From Candidatus Pacearchaeota archaeon (GTDB lineage Archaea; Nanobdellota; Nanobdellia; Pacearchaeales; GW2011-AR1), in the NCBI GenBank assembly GCA_017609045.1, contig JAFCES010000022.1, forward strand, positions 1 to 16,926: DNA of 16,926 bases, given 5' to 3'. This document shows positions 1 through 6,616 of the stretch, piece by piece (position 1 is the stretch's first letter; each line of letters starts with the position of its first letter). The notes under the pieces were generated by a model, which saw nothing but the letters and a program-made list of their open reading frames with translations, did not search any database and had not been told where the DNA came from. A program made the translations under genes and the position numbers.

Positions 1-874
1 CCTCTCCTGCAGTATGCTCAGCATTCCAGACTTCAGCATGAGCATTAGTAGAAGATGAAAGCTTCAAAATTATCTGGCTTTTATCTCTACATCTCTGGCC
101 TGAACAAGCATGTCCCCAATAATAAGGATGGTCTGGGTCTGATTTAAAAAATTCTATTTCTTCGCTAGTAAATGGTCCGTAAGCTTCTCTAAAAGATACA
201 CATACACTAGGCGGTTTACAACATCCTAAACAATTAGAATCAACCCAAATAGGCGAGGTTAACCTGCATATACACTCTTGTTTAGTCTCTCCTTCACGCC
301 TTAACCCCTCTGGATGAAGTTTAGTACAAGCCTCTTCAATCTCTTCTACAAACTCTCTTTCATGCTTAACATTTAGATTCTCTTCTAAATTAAAACTCTC
401 AGTTCTGCTAGTATCAAATCTATCATCATCCCCTCTTCTATGTATTTGTCCATAAACTTTGATTTCATAATTTCCAGGAGCTAAGTGGTAAGGGAGTATA
501 AATCTTAAGTGTTGGGGATACCGCAATCCAAGACCTGAACAATAACCATCATTCCCTAAATTTTCTATTCCTTCAGGAAGAGATGAGAGGCTATTGAAAC
601 TATGAATCCAAATTAAATGATTATTTATATACCACTTTATTTTATAACAATCAATTGGTTCAGAAGCAGAAATAAAACCACAGGAGTCCACAACCAAATT
701 TACATCATATAAACCAGAACTATAGTTGAAACTTGAATTTTCTAAGCTAATATCTTTTACAAAAGCTAAGGTTCTTTTAATCTCGTCAGAAAGAGGACAA
801 TTTGAATCAGTTACAGCAGAAACTAACTGTAAACTTAGAATTACCAACAAAGTTAGCAATAAAATCTTCCTCAT
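1..874 (-). CDS. Secreted protein with signal peptide, 3' end cut by the window edge
   Basis: The frame is open from an ATG at 874 to the window edge (291 codons), so the C-terminus is missing. Residues 1-20 form a signal peptide (MRKILLLTLLVILSLQLVSA) with a plausible signal peptidase site after VSA. The mature part has many cysteines, including a CIC and a CLGCC cluster, suggesting disulfides outside the cell. Near the cut end is SSSTNAHAEVWN; from memory, similar 'TNAHAE' segments occur in secreted DPANN proteins of unknown function, but I cannot check this. The start overlaps the rtcB stop as ATGA, so this is the third gene of the archease-rtcB operon and is probably translationally coupled to it. 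A secreted protein in an RNA-ligase operon is odd and may only reflect compact gene packing. Function not recognised. Confidence 0.85.
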   Translation of the reverse strand, partial: MRKILLLTLLVILSLQLVSAVTDSNCPLSDEIKRTLAFVKDISLENSSFNYSSGLYDVNLVVDSCGFISASEPIDCYKIKWYINNHLIWIHSFNSLSSLPEGIENLGNDGYCSGLGLRYPQHLRFILPYHLAPGNYEIKVYGQIHRRGDDDRFDTSRTESFNLEENLNVKHEREFVEEIEEACTKLHPEGLRREGETKQECICRLTSPIWVDSNCLGCCKPPSVCVSFREAYGPFTSEEIEFFKSDPDHPYYWGHACSGQRCRDKSQIILKLSSSTNAHAEVWNAEHTAGE

Positions 875-2295
875 TTTTCTTGCTCTACTGCAAGAGGTTT
901 TAACTTAGCTACTAACTTACCTATCCCTACCTTATCACTTACTTTTACAACTTCATCTACATCTTTATAAGCAGAAGGAGCTTCTTCTGCCAAGCCTTTC
1001 CAGCTTCCTGACTCTACTTCTATTCCTTTCCTTGATAGTTCCTCTTTAACTTTTTCTCCTCTCTGTTGTTTCAAAGCTTCATGTCTCGACATAACTCTAC
1101 CAGCTCCGTGTGCAGTTGAGCCAAACGAAACTTGCTCAGCTTTTTTTGTACCCACTAAAACATAAGAAGAAGTTCCCATACTTCCAGGAATTAAAACAGG
1201 CTGCCCTGTTTCTCTATACACAGAAGGAAGCTCTTTTCTTCCAGGTCCAAAAGCTCTTGTAGCTCCTTTTCTATGTACGCATAACTCCATCTTTTTCCCA
1301 TCAACTTCATGCTCTTCTATCTTAGCAATATTATGGCAGACATCATAAATAACATCTGCTTTAAAGTTAGGAAAATAATGCTTCAAATCCTCTCTAACCC
1401 AGTGAGTAATTAATTGTTTATTTGCAAACGCAAAATTAGCTGCAGCAGCCATAGCTGAAAAATATTTCTTGCCTAACTCAGACTTAACAGGAGCATTTAT
1501 AAGCTCTCTATCAGGCAGATGAGAAAAGTCATACCTTTCTTCCATTAACTTGATGTAGTCAGAAGCTACTTGATGTCCCAACCCTCTGCTTCCACAATGA
1601 ATCATAATTGTTATCTGTCCCTCTTCTAAACCAAAAACTTTTGCAATATTTTTGTCATAAATCTCCTCTACCTCTTGAATTTCTACAAAATGATTCCCTG
1701 CTCCTAAACTACCAAGCTGTGGAAGACCTCTTGCCTTAGCTCTTTGACTAACATCATCTGGATTTGCACCCTGTAATTTGCCTTGTTCCTCTGTATGAAG
1801 ATAATCTTCTTTCCTGCCATAACCATTTTTAACTGCCCACTGAGCCCCTTCTTTTAAAACTTCATTTAATTCTTTTTCACTAAGTTTTAATTTTCCTCCT
1901 CTTCCAACTCCAGAAGGAACTTTTCTAAATAACGAATGAATAATTTCTTTCTTATTTTTTATATCTTTAGACTTTAGGTTTGTTTTTAATAAACGAACTG
2001 AACAATTAATATCATAACCAACACCTCCGGGTGAGATAATTCCAGAATCAAGTTTAAAAGCAGCAACTCCTCCTATACAAAAGCCGTAGCCGGAATGCAA
2101 GTCTGGCATAGCAAGAGAGTATTTTATTATGCCTGGCAACTGAGCCACATTTGCTACTTGCTGAATAGCTGTTTCTTCTATCTTCTCCATCAATTTTTCA
2201 GATGCAAATATCTTTCCAGGGACAAGCATCTTTCCAGTCTTAGGAAGTTCATATTCATATTCTCCAACTTTTTTCAATTGTTCTTTATATGCCAT
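871..2295 (-). CDS. rtcB: RNA-splicing ligase RtcB (3'-phosphate/2',3'-cyclic phosphate : 5'-OH)
   Basis: RtcB joins tRNA exons after intron cleavage, using GTP and Mn2+ to activate the 3'-phosphate end through a guanylate bound to a histidine. At 474 aa it is close to full family length and the signature blocks are present: PGGVGYDINCSVRLL (Asp95, Cys98), LGAGNHFVEIQ (His202), MIHCGSRGLGHQV (His233), CHNIAKIEEH (His321), VHRKGATRAFGPG (341-351), PGSMGTSSYVL (370-380) and GSTAHGAGR. His396 in the last block matches the guanylylated His404 of the Pyrococcus horikoshii enzyme by motif. No intein interrupts the DINC site, a site that carries inteins in some relatives. The ATG directly follows the archease stop (TAAATG, no gap), so the two are co-transcribed and likely coupled. 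Archease is the known activating partner of RtcB. Confidence 0.97.
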   Translation of the reverse strand: MAYKEQLKKVGEYEYELPKTGKMLVPGKIFASEKLMEKIEETAIQQVANVAQLPGIIKYSLAMPDLHSGYGFCIGGVAAFKLDSGIISPGGVGYDINCSVRLLKTNLKSKDIKNKKEIIHSLFRKVPSGVGRGGKLKLSEKELNEVLKEGAQWAVKNGYGRKEDYLHTEEQGKLQGANPDDVSQRAKARGLPQLGSLGAGNHFVEIQEVEEIYDKNIAKVFGLEEGQITIMIHCGSRGLGHQVASDYIKLMEERYDFSHLPDRELINAPVKSELGKKYFSAMAAAANFAFANKQLITHWVREDLKHYFPNFKADVIYDVCHNIAKIEEHEVDGKKMELCVHRKGATRAFGPGRKELPSVYRETGQPVLIPGSMGTSSYVLVGTKKAEQVSFGSTAHGAGRVMSRHEALKQQRGEKVKEELSRKGIEVESGSWKGLAEEAPSAYKDVDEVVKVSDKVGIGKLVAKLKPLAVEQEK

Positions 2296-2703
2296 TTAAA
2301 CATCTAATACTACCTGACATATGTATTTATTCTTTTCCCTTTTCACTTGCATTTGATTATAAGTGACAGCTTTTACATCTAAGTTTACAGGATAATTTTT
2401 AGCCTTATCTCCCTGCAATTCAGCTTCTAACTCCAGTTTTTCTTCATCAATCTTTACTTTTACCGACGATAAAAAGAACCCTTCAGTATCAAGAAGGAAA
2501 AGCAACTCCTCCAGAAAATTATAAAGTAAGCTCTCTTTGTCTCTTCCCCTAACTTTAATTCTTTTTTTAATCTTACTAGCTACTTTTCCTTTATACATAG
2601 AAGAAAACATAGCTAAGGCAGAATTTTCAAAAGCCTCATCTAAACTCTTGCCAAAAGCCTGAAACTTAATGTCAGCGGTATGCTCCAAGAACTTAAATCT
2701 CAT
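2296..2703 (-). CDS. Archease, RtcB-activating protein
   Basis: Archease promotes guanylylation of RtcB and multiple-turnover RNA ligation. From the chosen ATG the protein has 135 aa and shows the family hallmarks: FLEHTADI at residues 5-12 (metal-ligand Asp11), SLDEAFENSALAMF, a DKESLLYNFLEELLFLLD core, VKAVTYNQM near residues 110-118, and a terminal VVLDV with Asp134. The motif usually reads KAVTYH; here the His is Asn. A TTG at 2718 would add five residues, but the TATA box at 2723-2732 is centred about 25 nt upstream of the ATG at 2703, which is the spacing of a leaderless archaeal transcript. The TTG would lie upstream of that transcription start. The gene is first in its operon, with rtcB following without a gap. 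Confidence 0.93.
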   Translation of the reverse strand: MRFKFLEHTADIKFQAFGKSLDEAFENSALAMFSSMYKGKVASKIKKRIKVRGRDKESLLYNFLEELLFLLDTEGFFLSSVKVKIDEEKLELEAELQGDKAKNYPVNLDVKAVTYNQMQVKREKNKYICQVVLDV

Positions 2704-2722
2704 GGTGAGGTAAGGCAAAAAC

Positions 2723-2732
2723 TATTTAAATA
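2723..2732. promoter_or_regulatory. Symmetric TATA box for divergent archease and 2768 genes
   Basis: TATTTAAATA is its own reverse complement. It lies about 25 nt from the archease ATG (minus) and about 40 nt from the ATG at 2768 (plus). A-rich BRE-like stretches flank it on both sides: AGAAAAAGA upstream for the minus direction and GGCAAAAAC for the plus direction. The minus transcript would be leaderless and the plus transcript would have a leader of about 14 nt. Activity is inferred from position and sequence only. Confidence 0.6.
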
Positions 2733-2767
2733 TCTTTTTCTTAGCTTTTTCATAAAAGAGCTGAAAG

Positions 2768-3214
2768 ATGATAACCTTAAAGATTACAAACAAGACAGCC
2801 TATACTCTAATAGTAATTCTAGCTGTCTTAACTACAACTCTCGTTGTTTATGCTTACCAGTCTGGAGGCCCTCCATCTTTTGTAGGCCATTCAGCTGAAG
2901 AGATTGAGATAGAGATAGATGGACAAGCAATAGATTTACAGACCGCAATTGAAGAGGGTAGTTTTGGTGGTGGAATGAGTTGTGAGTGGAAATTTGCTGG
3001 CGACCCTCCTCCCACTATTCAAGACATGATAGACAACGGAGCAACAGGCATATGTTATTGGGAGAAAGATACTGACCCTGACAAAGTTGGAGTTGGATTT
3101 GTGAGGGGTGGAGCTGGAACCGGACCAAGATATGAAGAGTTGAGTAGATGTATTAATTCTTTTGATCCTGGAATATCAGCCAAGAAAAATTTCTACTATT
3201 ATGCCTGCCAGTAA
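2768..3214 (+). CDS. Membrane-anchored extracellular protein, pilin-like, function unknown
   Basis: A 148-aa protein with a short polar N-terminus (MITLKITNKT), one hydrophobic segment at residues 11-30 that can be a signal peptide or membrane anchor, and an acidic extracytoplasmic domain with four cysteines. The stretch after the anchor, GGPPSFVGHSAEEIEIEIDG followed by QAIDLQTAIEEG, resembles a recurring 'GHSxxEI...G...LQxAI' segment that I associate with pilin-like or fibre-like proteins in DPANN and CPR genomes; this is from memory and unverified. The ATG follows a weak purine-rich stretch (AAAGAGCTGAAAG). It is divergent from archease and shares its TATA box. T-rich stretches after the stop (3217-3260) could end transcription. 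It could also be a plain lipid-free secreted protein; I do not recognise the family. Confidence 0.75.
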   Translation: MITLKITNKTAYTLIVILAVLTTTLVVYAYQSGGPPSFVGHSAEEIEIEIDGQAIDLQTAIEEGSFGGGMSCEWKFAGDPPPTIQDMIDNGATGICYWEKDTDPDKVGVGFVRGGAGTGPRYEELSRCINSFDPGISAKKNFYYYACQ

Positions 3215-3276
3215 ATTATTTTTATTCTTCCCTTTCAGTTTTTAGACTCTTTGTTTTTATAGTTTTCTATAAAAAT

Positions 3277-3293
3277 CGAAAGCTTTATAAATA
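3277..3293 (+). promoter_or_regulatory. BRE/TATA promoter of the regulator-nucleotidyltransferase pair
   Basis: CGAAAGC (3277-3283) followed by TTTATAAATA (3284-3293) is a near-ideal archaeal BRE plus TATA box. Transcription should start near 3314. A strong Shine-Dalgarno AGGAGG at 3321-3326 sits just before the ATG at 3329, so this gene has a short leader, unlike the leaderless genes in the window. Confidence 0.75.
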
Positions 3294-3328
3294 ATGATTC
3301 CTTAATTTAGAAAGCTAAAGAGGAGGAA

Positions 3329-3925
3329 ATGAAAAAAATAGAACAGGTTTATAGAGAAATGCTTTTTCAGGCAATAGAAAATAAAAAAAGAAAACTGACT
3401 CAGTTGGAACTTTCAAAAAAATTAGGAGCCTCTTTAAGTACTATAAATCTTGCAATAAAAAAACTTGAAAAAATGAATTCTGTCAAGATAGGGAAAATGG
3501 GCTTTAGAGTGATTGACATTAAAAAAATTCTCTATTTATGGGCGAGCACAAGAAATTTTGATAAGGATATAGTTTATAAGACAAGAGTAGAAATGTCTGT
3601 AAGAGAAATTGAAAGATCTTTGCCAGACGTGATTTATGCGACATATTCAGCTTACAAATTTAAATTTAAAGATGTGCCAGCAGATTATTCTGAAGTTTAT
3701 GTTTACGCGTCTGAATTAGAATTAGAGGAAATAAAAAAAAGATTTTCTCGCAGTGAAAAAAACCCAAATCTTTTTGTTTTAAAAGCAGACAAAAATATTA
3801 AAAAATACGGGAAAACAGGAACCCTCGGCCAGATATTTGTTGATTTGTGGAATTTAAAGCAGTGGTATGCTTCTGATTTTTTAAAAGCCTTGGAAGAAAA
3901 ATTAAATAAAAAGATAGTTAAATAA
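3329..3925 (+). CDS. Winged-helix regulator, AbiEi-like antitoxin candidate
   Basis: A 198-aa basic protein. Residues 22-62 form a winged helix-turn-helix: LTQLELSKKLGASLSTINLA, then a recognition-helix tail and a GKMGFRVID wing. The C-terminal half has a small alpha/beta domain ending in QIFVDLWNLKQWYASDFLKAL, which resembles the C-terminal part of AbiEi-type antitoxins (VDLW...A...AL). Directly downstream, 19 nt after the stop, lies a DxD nucleotidyltransferase, the gene order of AbiEi-AbiEii type IV toxin-antitoxin modules, where the first protein represses the operon and neutralises the second. It has its own BRE/TATA and a strong Shine-Dalgarno. An alternative reading is a plain MarR-like transcription factor. 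The DNA-binding role is better supported than the antitoxin role. Confidence 0.72.
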   Translation: MKKIEQVYREMLFQAIENKKRKLTQLELSKKLGASLSTINLAIKKLEKMNSVKIGKMGFRVIDIKKILYLWASTRNFDKDIVYKTRVEMSVREIERSLPDVIYATYSAYKFKFKDVPADYSEVYVYASELELEEIKKRFSRSEKNPNLFVLKADKNIKKYGKTGTLGQIFVDLWNLKQWYASDFLKALEEKLNKKIVK

Positions 3926-3944
3926 AACCTACAAAAAATTTAGA

Positions 3945-4589
3945 ATGCTAAGAAAAAACAAAATAGAAAAAGAATTTTGGAGCCCTCTTTTGATAGAAAA
4001 AAGTTGGCAGGAATTGCAGAAATTAAAAAAAAATTATAATTTTATCTTGATTGGAGGATGGGCAGTTTATCTTTTAACTCAACAACTTAAATCAAAGGAT
4101 CTAGATATAATTGTTAGTTTAGAGGAATTAGAAAAATTCAAGAAAACTGAACAAAGCAACTTAAGAAAAAATGACAGACTAAAAAAATATGAAATCAAAA
4201 AAGAAGAAACAGATATAGATATTTATGTAGAATATTTTTCTAAACTTACACTTCCTACTGAAGATATAAAAAGATATATATTAAAAACACAAGGATTTGT
4301 TATAGCAAGACCAGAAGTACTTTTAATTTTAAAACAAGGAGCATACAAAAATAGAGAAAACTCAGTAAAAGGAGAAAAAGACAAAATAGACATTATTTCT
4401 TTACTTTTTTTCTCTGACATAGATTTTAATAAATATTATAAAATTCTTAAAAAATATAAAATAGAGCATCATGTTGATGAACTAAAAAAATTCTTGGTAA
4501 TTTTTAAAAATTACCAAGCTCTTAACTTAAGTCCAAGGGAGTTTAAAATTAAGAAAAACAAAATACTTAAGGGCCTAAAGAAAATTTAA
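3945..4589 (+). CDS. Nucleotidyltransferase-fold protein, AbiEii-like toxin candidate
   Basis: A 214-aa protein with the minimal nucleotidyltransferase signature: LIGGWAVYLL (Gly37, Gly38) followed by SKDLDIIV (Asp52, Asp54), and a third acidic candidate at Asp90/Asp92 in TDIDIYVEY. Around residues 135-160, LLILKQGAYKNR and KDKIDIISLL match the downstream block usual in MNT/AbiEii-like proteins. Such toxins transfer nucleotides to tRNA or protein targets; the target here cannot be read from sequence. There is no Shine-Dalgarno before the ATG (AAAAAATTTAGA), so translation probably depends on the preceding gene 19 nt upstream, as expected for a co-expressed pair. The intact GG...DxD suggests an active enzyme. 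A perfect 26-bp palindrome lies inside the frame (4493-4518). It ends close to the converging minus-strand pilus operon. Confidence 0.72.
   Translation: MLRKNKIEKEFWSPLLIEKSWQELQKLKKNYNFILIGGWAVYLLTQQLKSKDLDIIVSLEELEKFKKTEQSNLRKNDRLKKYEIKKEETDIDIYVEYFSKLTLPTEDIKRYILKTQGFVIARPEVLLILKQGAYKNRENSVKGEKDKIDIISLLFFSDIDFNKYYKILKKYKIEHHVDELKKFLVIFKNYQALNLSPREFKIKKNKILKGLKKI
4493..4518. repeat. Perfect 26-bp palindrome inside the nucleotidyltransferase gene
   Basis: The half site CTTGGTAATTTTT is followed with no spacer by its exact reverse complement, giving 13 paired bases per arm. It encodes part of FLVIFKNYQAL in the frame of the nucleotidyltransferase gene without disrupting it. It is not followed by a T-run that would make it a terminator. 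Its role is unknown. Confidence 0.85.
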
Positions 4590-4632
4590 TTTTGGGGTTT
4601 TCTATCTATTTCTATCATACCGCATAATCAAA

Positions 4633-5064
4633 TCACTCTTCCCACATGAAAATCTTTAACTTTTTTGGTTGATATATCTCAAGAGTAGAGCTTATTATCC
4701 TTTCGCTTGAATAAACCTCTTCACCCTCCTCTCTATACTCCCCTAACTCACAAATCTCATTGACTTCGCAAATTTCAATAGTAAAATTAAAACCCCCAGG
4801 AATTCTTCTTTCTATAAAACTCTTTATCTCCTCTGTACGATTATTTATAACAGCTTCTCTCAATTTATTGGAAGAGGCTACCTCACCAAGTATAGTTTCT
4901 TGAAGATTATAAATTTCCTCAACTCTTCTCGGCCTTTCGATTGTTCTTGAATAGAGAACAACCAGCACAGAGGTTATAAGGATTATAGCTATAAAAGCTT
5001 CTAAAATTCTTAACCATCCTTTCTTGCTTTTCTCTTTTCTTATTTTAACTTTTTCTACTTTCAT
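4633..5064 (-). CDS. Pilin-like protein, last gene of the pilus machine cluster
   Basis: A 143-aa protein with a basic N-terminus ending in KSKKG, followed by the hydrophobic stretch WLRILEAFIAIILITSVLVV (residues 17-36). This fits a class III (type IV pilin) signal with cleavage after KKG; the acidic residue falls at +6 instead of the classical +5. The rest is a charged extracytoplasmic domain with cysteines in an ICEVNEICELG segment. It lies 41 nt downstream of another pilin-like gene and on the same strand as the ATPase and platform genes, so it is probably a minor pilin or pseudopilin of that system. An N-terminal membrane anchor without prepilin processing cannot be ruled out. Confidence 0.72.
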   Translation of the reverse strand: MKVEKVKIRKEKSKKGWLRILEAFIAIILITSVLVVLYSRTIERPRRVEEIYNLQETILGEVASSNKLREAVINNRTEEIKSFIERRIPGGFNFTIEICEVNEICELGEYREEGEEVYSSERIISSTLEIYQPKKLKIFMWEE

Positions 5065-5105
5065 TTGTTAAACTTTGTTTGTCATTTGGAAACCTTTTTT
5101 ACTCA

Positions 5106-5873
5106 TTACCACACCCTTATGTTTAATATAGCATAGTTTAAAGTTCCGTTTTCATGTACAATTTGAATAGGGATATCTCTAGCTAAAACTTTTACTCCTT
5201 TTGGAGGCTCTTTCTTAACTCTCAAAATAACCTCACCAGCAGCTTCTGTCTTCCTTATGTTAAAAGAAAAATCTTTTGAGCCAGGAAGCCCTATCTCATT
5301 TTTCACCTCGTCGTAGTTTTCTTCATAACTCTTATTCAGTTCATTTAACTTTCTCCAGGATGCCATGTCATATTTTCTAAACAAACCAAGAGTATAGTTA
5401 TTTTCTTCTAAATCAATACAGTTAGAGGAATCAAATCTTTCCTCTTTAAAATCTTCACAAGAGTAAATATAGAAAAAAACCTCTTTATTATCTATACATA
5501 CTTTTCTGCCTTTCCTCCCCTTTCCCTTTTCTTTACTTAAGGCATTTACAAAACTATAGTTTTTATTTTTAACAGTAACATTGCTAAAATCATAATCAAA
5601 ACAAAAACAGTTTTCTATTTCTGTGTTGGCATTTAATCTTATTGTCAAAAATTTAACTTCAGTAGAGGTAAGATCTCTAATTTTTCTCTCAGCCATATCA
5701 AGATAAACTTCCTCTCCCCCGCTAATTTTAAAAGGTTTGAAAATAGCAATCAAAAAAATCAAAAATCCAGTAAATATAACAAAAGAGAGAATTATATCTA
5801 CATGACTTACAGCTTTTTTACCTTTTCTTCCTATATATCTTTTTTTCAACATCTTAAAAAAATGCTTTCGCAC
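5106..5873 (-). CDS. Pilin-like protein with KKA-VSHVD processing site
   Basis: A 255-aa protein. The N-terminus is strongly basic (RKHFFKMLKKRYIGRKGKKA) and leads into VSHVDIILSFVIFTGFLIFL, a typical class III signal with cleavage after KKA and an acidic residue (Asp) at +5. The remaining residues, about 210, form an extracytoplasmic domain with CFCFDY and two later cysteines. A second ATG at 5852 gives a form seven residues shorter that begins 1 nt after the platform gene's stop (TAAGATG), while the longer form overlaps that gene by 20 bp. Neither has a Shine-Dalgarno, so the start is open. Its place directly behind the platform genes suggests a minor pilin or initiator that works with the machine. 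It is larger than the pilins of the 10060-12604 operon. Confidence 0.75.
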   Translation of the reverse strand: MRKHFFKMLKKRYIGRKGKKAVSHVDIILSFVIFTGFLIFLIAIFKPFKISGGEEVYLDMAERKIRDLTSTEVKFLTIRLNANTEIENCFCFDYDFSNVTVKNKNYSFVNALSKEKGKGRKGRKVCIDNKEVFFYIYSCEDFKEERFDSSNCIDLEENNYTLGLFRKYDMASWRKLNELNKSYEENYDEVKNEIGLPGSKDFSFNIRKTEAAGEVILRVKKEPPKGVKVLARDIPIQIVHENGTLNYAILNIRVW

Positions 5874-6615
5874 CCATATAAATTAACAACGAAAGAGCAA
5901 CCATCGCAAATGAGTGTTTTATTCCTGCTTTTAAACTACCCTCAGCTAGCTTACCTATGACTAAACCAGTAAATAGACCCTGAATTATAAGTAGGTAAAG
6001 CATTGGTTTTGCTACTTCTTCTGCGCCATAAATCAACATAATTACTATAAAAACAAAAAAGATAATATAGCCCTGAACAACCAGACTATAAATAACAGAC
6101 AATCTTTCTTTTTTTAGCTTTTCAGTTTCGTTCACAGACTTTGCTACAGATTCCAGAATCCCTTCTATTTCTCCTCCTGCTTTTTCAGCCTCACTGATCA
6201 AAGTTACTGCTCTGCTTATTACTCTACTATCAACATCTCTTGCAAAAGTTTCCAAAGCATTTTTAACTGGAATCCCTAAAGAAATCTGGTTTGCTAGTTT
6301 CTTGATATATGGTGTTAAGCTTCCATAATACTTGCCTCTTAAATTTATGATACTTTTACTTATAGGCGTTCCAGACTTAACACTTTCTACCAAATTCCTT
6401 GAAAACTCTAAAAACATTTCATTATTTTCCTTCTCCTTACTACTCTCTATAATCAAGGAAACAACAAAAGGCAAAATTCCTATAACAACGGAAATACCAA
6501 TTATAAAATAAAACATCTCTGATTTAAGGTTAATCCATTTCCAAGCCATGAGACTTCCAACTATTACGAGTACTGCTGCAATTATTCCAACAATATGAGC
6601 TTTTTTTATATCCAT
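5854..6615 (-). CDS. Pilus/archaellum platform protein, second half (T2SSF domain, TadC/ArlJ-like)
   Basis: A 253-aa integral membrane protein carrying a single T2SSF domain. Hydrophobic segments lie at about residues 8-28, 35-56, 172-196 and 204-222, with a further one at 235-253. The cytoplasmic loop between the second and third contains the family pattern: FSRNLVESVKSGTPISKSI, LGIPVKNALETFARD and SEAEKAGGEIEGILESVAKS. The platform receives force from the cytoplasmic ATPase and extracts pilins from the membrane. Archaellar ArlJ has two such domains in one chain; here they are in two genes, and this corresponds to the C-terminal half. The ATG follows the stop of the first half after a single nucleotide (TAAAATG), so reinitiation would give near-equal amounts of both. 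Confidence 0.88.
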   Translation of the reverse strand: MDIKKAHIVGIIAAVLVIVGSLMAWKWINLKSEMFYFIIGISVVIGILPFVVSLIIESSKEKENNEMFLEFSRNLVESVKSGTPISKSIINLRGKYYGSLTPYIKKLANQISLGIPVKNALETFARDVDSRVISRAVTLISEAEKAGGEIEGILESVAKSVNETEKLKKERLSVIYSLVVQGYIIFFVFIVIMLIYGAEEVAKPMLYLLIIQGLFTGLVIGKLAEGSLKAGIKHSFAMVALSLLIYMGAKAFF

Positions 6616-6616
6616 T

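Noticed and set aside
2704..2718. TTG start adding five residues to archease
   Set aside because: It is only about 9 nt from the TATA box centre and so upstream of the expected transcription start; the ATG at 2703 has the right spacing.
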